Shown here in pieces: positions 43,387-47,124 of a stretch of DNA of 47,124 nucleotides; positions within the stretch are counted from its first letter, which is position 1; each line of letters starts with the position of its first letter. A program made the translations under genes and the position numbers. The notes under the pieces were generated by a model. That model had not been told where the DNA came from. It did not search any database and saw only the letters and a list, made by a program, of their open reading frames with translations. Origin of the DNA: Sphaerobacteraceae bacterium (lineage in GTDB: Bacteria > Chloroflexota > Chloroflexia > Thermomicrobiales > Thermomicrobiaceae); NCBI GenBank assembly GCA_007695115.1, contig REEK01000115.1, positions 1-47,124 of the forward strand. The letters are read 5' to 3'.

Positions 43387-43423
43387 AGAGACTCCTACCG
43401 ACACATAGTCGGCAGGAGTTTCT
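43387..43423. terminator. Terminator hairpin between convergent plsX and HU genes
   Basis: ACTCCTACCGAC / GTCGGCAGGAGT forms a 12-bp stem with one A-C mismatch on the plus strand and a G-U pair on the minus strand. An outer AGAG/TTTCT extension adds pairs and a T-rich tail on the plus strand. Confidence 0.75.
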
Positions 43424-43454
43424 TGCTCGATACTGATTCACGAGGCGGAAGTGA

Positions 43455-43736
43455 CTAGTCCTCGCCGGCAACTGCACGCTTGAGCTGGCTGCCTGGCTTG
43501 AAGCTCGGGCTCTTGCGAGCTGGGATCGTCATCTTCTCACCCGACTGTGGATTTCGACCCTCACGAGCTGCCCGCTCGCTGATCCTGAATGTTCCAAAGC
43601 CCGTGATAGTGACTTCATTTCCGCCGGCCAGCGAACTTTCGATCTCATCGAACGTGGCGTTAATCACGTTCGAGACCTGGCTCTCCGGCTGATCAACGGA
43701 CTTCGCTACTGCTTTTACGAGATCACTCTTTCTCAT
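43455..43736 (-). CDS. HU-family DNA-binding protein
   Basis: A 93-residue histone-like protein. The start MRKSDLVKAVA and the beta-arm core GFGTFRISERAAREGRNPQSGEKM followed by PARKSPSFKPG are HU hallmarks (the core is quoted only in part). It bends and compacts DNA as a dimer. I chose the ATG at 43736, with GGAGGG seven bases upstream; a longer frame adds five residues across that site. The leader contains CTCGTT-N6-AACGAG (43768-43785), a possible operator or mRNA hairpin. Confidence 0.95.
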   Translation of the reverse strand: MRKSDLVKAVAKSVDQPESQVSNVINATFDEIESSLAGGNEVTITGFGTFRISERAAREGRNPQSGEKMTIPARKSPSFKPGSQLKRAVAGED

Positions 43737-43767
43737 GTTCAATCCCTCCATGGTGGTTAGCCGTTAT

Positions 43768-43785
43768 CTCGTTATTCCCAACGAG
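43768..43785. promoter_or_regulatory. Inverted repeat in the HU leader
   Basis: CTCGTT-N6-AACGAG is a perfect palindrome about 32-50 bases upstream of the HU start. It could be an operator or a 5'-UTR hairpin; no clear promoter boxes were found to place it. Confidence 0.3.
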
Positions 43786-43853
43786 CTTTAGCTACCAGTA
43801 AACAACAGACACAGCGTTTCATGAGCGTCCGCTCTGCACATGTGCCTGACCTC

Positions 43854-44660
43854 TTATTGACGCCGACGTTGGCGCCAGGCTTCGAAAAGAATGACTGAAC
43901 CAGCGATTCCTGCGTTCAGTGACTCTAAACTATTCGCAAGCGGTATACCAACTGTTCCGTCTGCATGGGCAAAAGCGGCTTTCGAGACGCCTTCGGTTTC
44001 ATTCCCGATAACAATCGCGGCCGGTCGAGTCCAGTCGATGTCATCATATGTCGCCTCTGTCTCGGCCTCCGTGATGTACACATCAACACCATCCAGCCAT
44101 GATGGGGGATTCGACCAGTTGAACCGAACTACAGGCAAATGAAAAACACTGCCAGCACTTGACCGTATGACCTTGGGCGAAAAAGGATCAGCACTCTCCC
44201 GGCTTACCAGAATCGCGTTGCAACCTGCACCATGCGCCGATCGGATCAGGGTTCCGAGATTTCCCGGATCGCGTACCCGATCCGCAATGAGGATCAGCGG
44301 GTCGCGTTCCACTGGCGCGAAATCGCTCCAGTCCGGCATTCCGGCGATAGCCAGAATCCCTTGTGGGGAATCGGTATCGGCCGCCGATTGCAGGATGTCA
44401 GGAAGCACGGTGGCGACGAGTTCTGCTCGATCTCGTGCCGTGTCGAGAATCTGTTCGACCTCTGGGATTTCTGCCGCCTCGGGCGACACCAGGATAGCCA
44501 GAACAGGCGATTCCGATACCAGCAGCTCTCGCAACGGACGGATTCCTTCGACAAGCATTGCCCGCTCCTGATTTCGCGCCTTTCGGCGGTGAAGGGAGCG
44601 GGCGAGCTTGATCCATCGATTTCGTGGTGAGGTGATGTCAGCTGGAGTGTCGATACTCAC
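43854..44660 (-). CDS. SpoU/TrmH-family RNA 2'-O-methyltransferase
   Basis: A 268-residue SPOUT enzyme. An N-terminal RNA-binding domain (about 1-100) with LVEGIRPLRELL is followed by the knot domain with motif 1 DPGNLGTLIRSA, motif 2 IGNETEGVS and motif 3 SLNAGIAGSVILFEA. It methylates the ribose 2'-OH of rRNA or tRNA using SAM. The start is GTG, 14 bases after the rplT stop, so it is likely the last gene of the infC-rpmI-rplT operon, an arrangement common in Gram-positive and related bacteria. Confidence 0.93.
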   Translation of the reverse strand: MSIDTPADITSPRNRWIKLARSLHRRKARNQERAMLVEGIRPLRELLVSESPVLAILVSPEAAEIPEVEQILDTARDRAELVATVLPDILQSAADTDSPQGILAIAGMPDWSDFAPVERDPLILIADRVRDPGNLGTLIRSAHGAGCNAILVSRESADPFSPKVIRSSAGSVFHLPVVRFNWSNPPSWLDGVDVYITEAETEATYDDIDWTRPAAIVIGNETEGVSKAAFAHADGTVGIPLANSLESLNAGIAGSVILFEAWRQRRRQ

Positions 44661-44674
44661 GATCGCGAATGGAT

Positions 44675-45028
44675 CTAGAGCGCTTCGCGTGCGACGGTGA
44701 CGAATTCCGTAAATGCTTCCGGGTCCCGGACGGCAAGGTCTGCCAGCATCTTGCGGTCAACTTCGACACCGGCGCTCTTCAGGCCATTCATCAAATGGCT
44801 GTAGGGCATTCCGTTTTGCCGCGACGCAGCGTTGATGCGCTGGATCCAGAGCTTTCGCATTTCGCGCTTTCGATTACGGCGGTCACGATACTGGTATTGA
44901 CCAGCCCGCATTGCCGCTTCATTAGCACGCTTATACAGCGTGCTGCGCGTTCCACGATAGCCCTTCGTGAGGGCCAACGTCTTGTTATGACGGCGCTTGG
45001 TGGTTACACCACGTTTTACGCGTACCAT
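44675..45028 (-). CDS. rplT: 50S ribosomal protein L20
   Basis: A 117-residue basic protein with the family start [16 protein letters not shown], the helical [15 protein letters not shown] and [22 protein letters not shown] regions (second given in part) and the [21 protein letters not shown]-terminal block. It binds 23S rRNA early in 50S assembly and in other bacteria represses its own operon. It lies 36 bases after rpmI, in the canonical infC-rpmI-rplT order. Confidence 0.98.
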   Translation of the reverse strand: MVRVKRGVTTKRRHNKTLALTKGYRGTRSTLYKRANEAAMRAGQYQYRDRRNRKREMRKLWIQRINAASRQNGMPYSHLMNGLKSAGVEVDRKMLADLAVRDPEAFTEFVTVAREAL

Positions 45029-45064
45029 CGATCCTGACTCCTCTTGTTCTGGTCTCCAACGAAC

Positions 45065-45265
45065 CTAAGCGCCGTATGGCAGCTTGGCTTTGATTCGCTT
45101 GACGTCGGACTTGTCCACTTCGAGCATCCGATCGAACATACGCAGTGTCCGCGGAGACTTCTTCCGGCGATTGTGGCTCTTCATACCTTTGGCTCGCATA
45201 AATTTGCCTGAGCCGGTGATCTTGAAGCGCCGTTTCGTCCCCTTATGGGTCTTCATCTTCGGCAT
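45065..45265 (-). CDS. rpmI: 50S ribosomal protein L35
   Basis: A 66-residue basic protein. MPKMKTHKGTKRRFKITGSG and the HNRRKKSPRTLR block are unmistakable L35. I chose the ATG at 45265 because GGAGGTGA sits seven bases upstream; an 11-residue longer frame has no site. It lies between infC and rplT, with a strong hairpin in its leader. Confidence 0.98.
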   Translation of the reverse strand: MPKMKTHKGTKRRFKITGSGKFMRAKGMKSHNRRKKSPRTLRMFDRMLEVDKSDVKRIKAKLPYGA

Positions 45266-45306
45266 TTGATTCTCACCTCCAGCGTCATCTCGACGCACAC
45301 GCTCAC

Positions 45307-45353
45307 GCCGGTAGAGGCCTCTCCCTTGTCAGGGAAGGCCTCCGAAAACCGGC
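45307..45353 (-). promoter_or_regulatory. Structured leader between infC and rpmI (possible L20 autoregulatory element)
   Basis: Nested inverted repeats: outer GCCGGT / ACCGGC, middle GAGGCCT / AGGCCTC, inner CCCT / AGGG around a short loop. The element ends about 42 bases before the rpmI ATG. Other bacteria place an L20-binding translational operator in this interval; no U-tract follows, so it is not an ordinary terminator. Confidence 0.5.
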
Positions 45354-45367
45354 AGACCTGTTCAGTA

Positions 45368-45952
45368 CTAATTCTCGTTGTCAGCGAGCTGATCAGAGGC
45401 TTCGTCTGCATCGTCCGCATCATCCGACATTTGCGCTTCGGAAACCGGACTTATCAGCATCACCATCGAACGACCCTCCATATGAGGTTGCTGGTCGATC
45501 GTGCTCAGGTCGCTCAACTGTTCTCCAACCCGGACAAGAAGTGATCGCCCAATATCCTGGTGGGCGATTTCCCGACCGCGAAAAAGAACCGAAAGCTTGA
45601 CCTTCGACCCTGATTTCAAGAACTTCCGCGCCTGACGCGCTTTGGTGTCGAGATCATGGTCGTCAATCTTTGGTCGCAATCGGACTTCCTTCAGCGCAGC
45701 AGTGCGCTGCCGACGACGTGAATCTCGCTCACGTCGACTTTCTTCATACCGGTACTTGCCGTAGTCCATTAGCCGGCAGACCGGTGGGGCTGCGTTTGGC
45801 TGCACTTCAACGAGGTCATAACCTCGTTCGCGAGCCATATCCATCGCTTCACGTGTGCGAATTACGCCTACGTGTTCGCCCTCTTCGTCAATCAGACGGA
45901 TTTCCGGAACTCGAATGCGCTCATTTACCCGAGCGGGTCTCGAAGTGCTAAT
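45368..45952 (-). CDS. infC: Translation initiation factor IF-3, apparent ATT start
   Basis: A 194-residue factor that prevents premature subunit joining and checks the start codon. RVNERIRVPEIRLIDEEGE, GYDLVEVQPNAAPPVCRLMDYGK and the C-terminal KEVRLRPKIDDHDLDTK region mark both domains (long blocks are abbreviated). The family N-terminus falls exactly at an ATT codon at 45952, preceded by GGGAGG and a 5-base spacer. An upstream in-frame GTG (45994) would add 14 residues and lacks a site. ATT initiation of infC is known in Escherichia coli, where IF-3 represses its own mRNA. A 25-residue acidic tail (MSDDADDADEASDQLADNEN) follows the fold. Confidence 0.93.
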   Translation of the reverse strand: MSTSRPARVNERIRVPEIRLIDEEGEHVGVIRTREAMDMARERGYDLVEVQPNAAPPVCRLMDYGKYRYEESRRERDSRRRQRTAALKEVRLRPKIDDHDLDTKARQARKFLKSGSKVKLSVLFRGREIAHQDIGRSLLVRVGEQLSDLSTIDQQPHMEGRSMVMLISPVSEAQMSDDADDADEASDQLADNEN

Positions 45953-46029
45953 CGAAGCCTCCCTGTGAAAACAATACGACACCGCTCCGGACACACCGGG
46001 ACGCGGCTTCAGTCCTCAAACCGTCTCAT

Positions 46030-46059
46030 AGTCTAGCACAATAGCGGGGAAATGGTCAA
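46030..46059 (-). promoter_or_regulatory. Promoter of the infC-rpmI-rplT operon
   Basis: On the minus strand TTGACC and TAGACT are separated by 18 bases. The -35 overlaps the stop codon of the upstream gene. The predicted leader to the infC start is about 70 bases. Confidence 0.55.
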
Positions 46060-47124
46060 TTTTCGGCGTTCAGATGCGGAATCTCATAGATCAGAACGTC
46101 ACCCGATTGATGAACCAGCATCCATCCAGCTTCTTCGAGACGCTGCGGTGTGTCCGATGGATATGGCGGACCCGCTTCACACGTAGCATACCCCAGCTGT
46201 TCATGGGTCCCGAAGAAGACGTGAGTCACGCCCAGTTCCCGGAGAAACGGTTCTGCTGCCGCCGGATCCTCATAGGTCAGGTTCATCATATCCCGGCGTT
46301 CCGCGAACTCGCCGAGTCGGTCAGGTTGCCCGCGTCTCCACTGGGCCTGATGGCCCTCCCAGCCAATGATCGTCGGAATTCCCGTGATGATCGAAACACG
46401 ATTGTGCGGGATCCCATTGTCTGATCCATAGGCACAACCCGGAGCCTCGACAACTACCGAGACTTCATCTCGATGTTGCCTGAGCCATGACATTGCAACC
46501 TGTTCGTCGTGATTCCATTGCTCGATGTATTGGATCCCATCAAGGCCACGCCAGTCATGGAACCCGTTAGTCCATCGATAGGCCGAAACTGGCGAATAGA
46601 CTGCAGTGGCGACGATAAGGACAACCAGTGCGATTGCGGCGACCGAGTGAATCTGCGCGGTGGAAGCTGGAATGCTTCTCCTTGCGATCTTCAGAATCCC
46701 GGGGGCCAGCGCTCCGATCCCAATCGCCAGGAGTGCCCATGCCTGGAAGCCGAATTTGAAGACAGTATTCATACGATCACCAAATGGATCCTGCAGAAAC
46801 ACGAACTCAATTGCTGTCAGAGTGAGCAGTGCAATCAGAATCAGGATTGCGGAAAACCGATCTGGTTGAGTTGTCTCACGGTGCAGAGCGAGGAGTGCGA
46901 TGCCCGAGCCAGCAATTGCGAAGACCAACATCGCTGGCGTGGCGGTGATGAGGGCGACTGCGAGAATCGCCGCAACGATACACGTGATCAGGAGTGAGCG
47001 GTTTCGTAGTTCGGCTCGATGTGTGAAGAGAATTGACGAGGAGAAAAGAGCGAGAAGAAAGACGAAAGCGCCCCAGTGGGTGAGAAGATCGGCGAAGCTG
47101 GTCCGATTCCAGGCGACATATCCA
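46056..47124 (-). CDS. DUF2298 (Chlor_Arch_YYY) integral membrane protein, C-terminal part
   Basis: The 3' portion (about 355 residues) of a gene cut by the right window edge; the frame stays open to base 47124. About five hydrophobic segments occur in the visible part, with WNRTSFADLLTHWGAFVF at the edge, FLQDPFGDRMNTVFKFGFQAW, and a soluble C-terminal domain (about residues 200-355) containing WEGHQAQWR and YEIP. The loop RMNTVFK and the aromatic-rich pattern match DUF2298 proteins of Chloroflexota and Archaea, thought to be GT-C-like enzymes of unknown substrate. Its stop overlaps the infC promoter. Confidence 0.85.
   Translation of the reverse strand, partial: GYVAWNRTSFADLLTHWGAFVFLLALFSSSILFTHRAELRNRSLLITCIVAAILAVALITATPAMLVFAIAGSGIALLALHRETTQPDRFSAILILIALLTLTAIEFVFLQDPFGDRMNTVFKFGFQAWALLAIGIGALAPGILKIARRSIPASTAQIHSVAAIALVVLIVATAVYSPVSAYRWTNGFHDWRGLDGIQYIEQWNHDEQVAMSWLRQHRDEVSVVVEAPGCAYGSDNGIPHNRVSIITGIPTIIGWEGHQAQWRRGQPDRLGEFAERRDMMNLTYEDPAAAEPFLRELGVTHVFFGTHEQLGYATCEAGPPYPSDTPQRLEEAGWMLVHQSGDVLIYEIPHLNAEN

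Overview
Taxon and style: the window looks like a Chloroflexota chromosome, probably Thermomicrobia-like. The evidence is a DUF2298 (Chlor_Arch_YYY) membrane protein next to infC-rpmI-rplT, Dpp-type ABC transporters paired with a DUF3830 protein and class III aminotransferase, acidic proteins throughout, and a GC content in the upper fifties by eye. No phylogeny could be run, so this is inference. Gene density is high, many starts overlap the preceding stop, and GTG, TTG and one ATT start are used. I see no insertion sequence, phage or CRISPR array.

Region 1 (1-7.8 kb) holds a Dpp/Opp-type importer split over two divergent units: a Tat-type lipoprotein binding protein plus permease on the minus strand, and two ATPases on the plus strand. 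The ATPases continue into an SMP-30-type lactonase, a small coiled-coil protein and two tandem uronate-dehydrogenase-like enzymes. Together they suggest uptake and oxidation of uronic acids. Region 2 (7.8-10.4 kb, minus) has a class III aminotransferase, a SAM methyltransferase and a DUF3830 protein.

Region 3 (10.4-20 kb) is a sensory island. Two tandem-domain universal stress proteins flank a two-component system (response regulator, histidine kinase) that is followed by a ferritin-like protein. The kinase has a DevS/DosS-like GAF domain that keeps the likely heme-ligand histidine. Next comes a minus-strand run of a stand-alone CarH-type cobalamin photosensor domain (W-x9-EH motif), a PAS-PAS-GGDEF protein with an eroded EAL domain, and a small HTH protein. 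A possible reading is that light/B12 and oxygen/redox signals feed c-di-GMP and stress output.

Region 4 (20-33.9 kb, mostly minus) holds a glycosyltransferase, a plus-strand GMC oxidoreductase, tRNA-Asp, and a nine-gene tightly coupled surface-polysaccharide operon read from about 33.9 to 23.4 kb: membrane-anchored glycoside hydrolase, anchored beta-sandwich protein, O-antigen-ligase-like polymerase, UXS-like epimerase, second polymerase, YbhN-type protein, glycosyltransferase, 52-residue membrane protein and flippase.

Region 5 (34-43.4 kb, plus) is housekeeping: FtsW/RodA, class B PBP, LctP-type permease, a 57-residue membrane protein, a minimal metallopeptidase, a membrane protein, GyrB and PlsX. 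Region 6 (43.4 kb to the end, minus) has HU, a SpoU methyltransferase, rplT, rpmI, infC (apparently starting at ATT) and the 3' part of a DUF2298 gene cut by the window edge.
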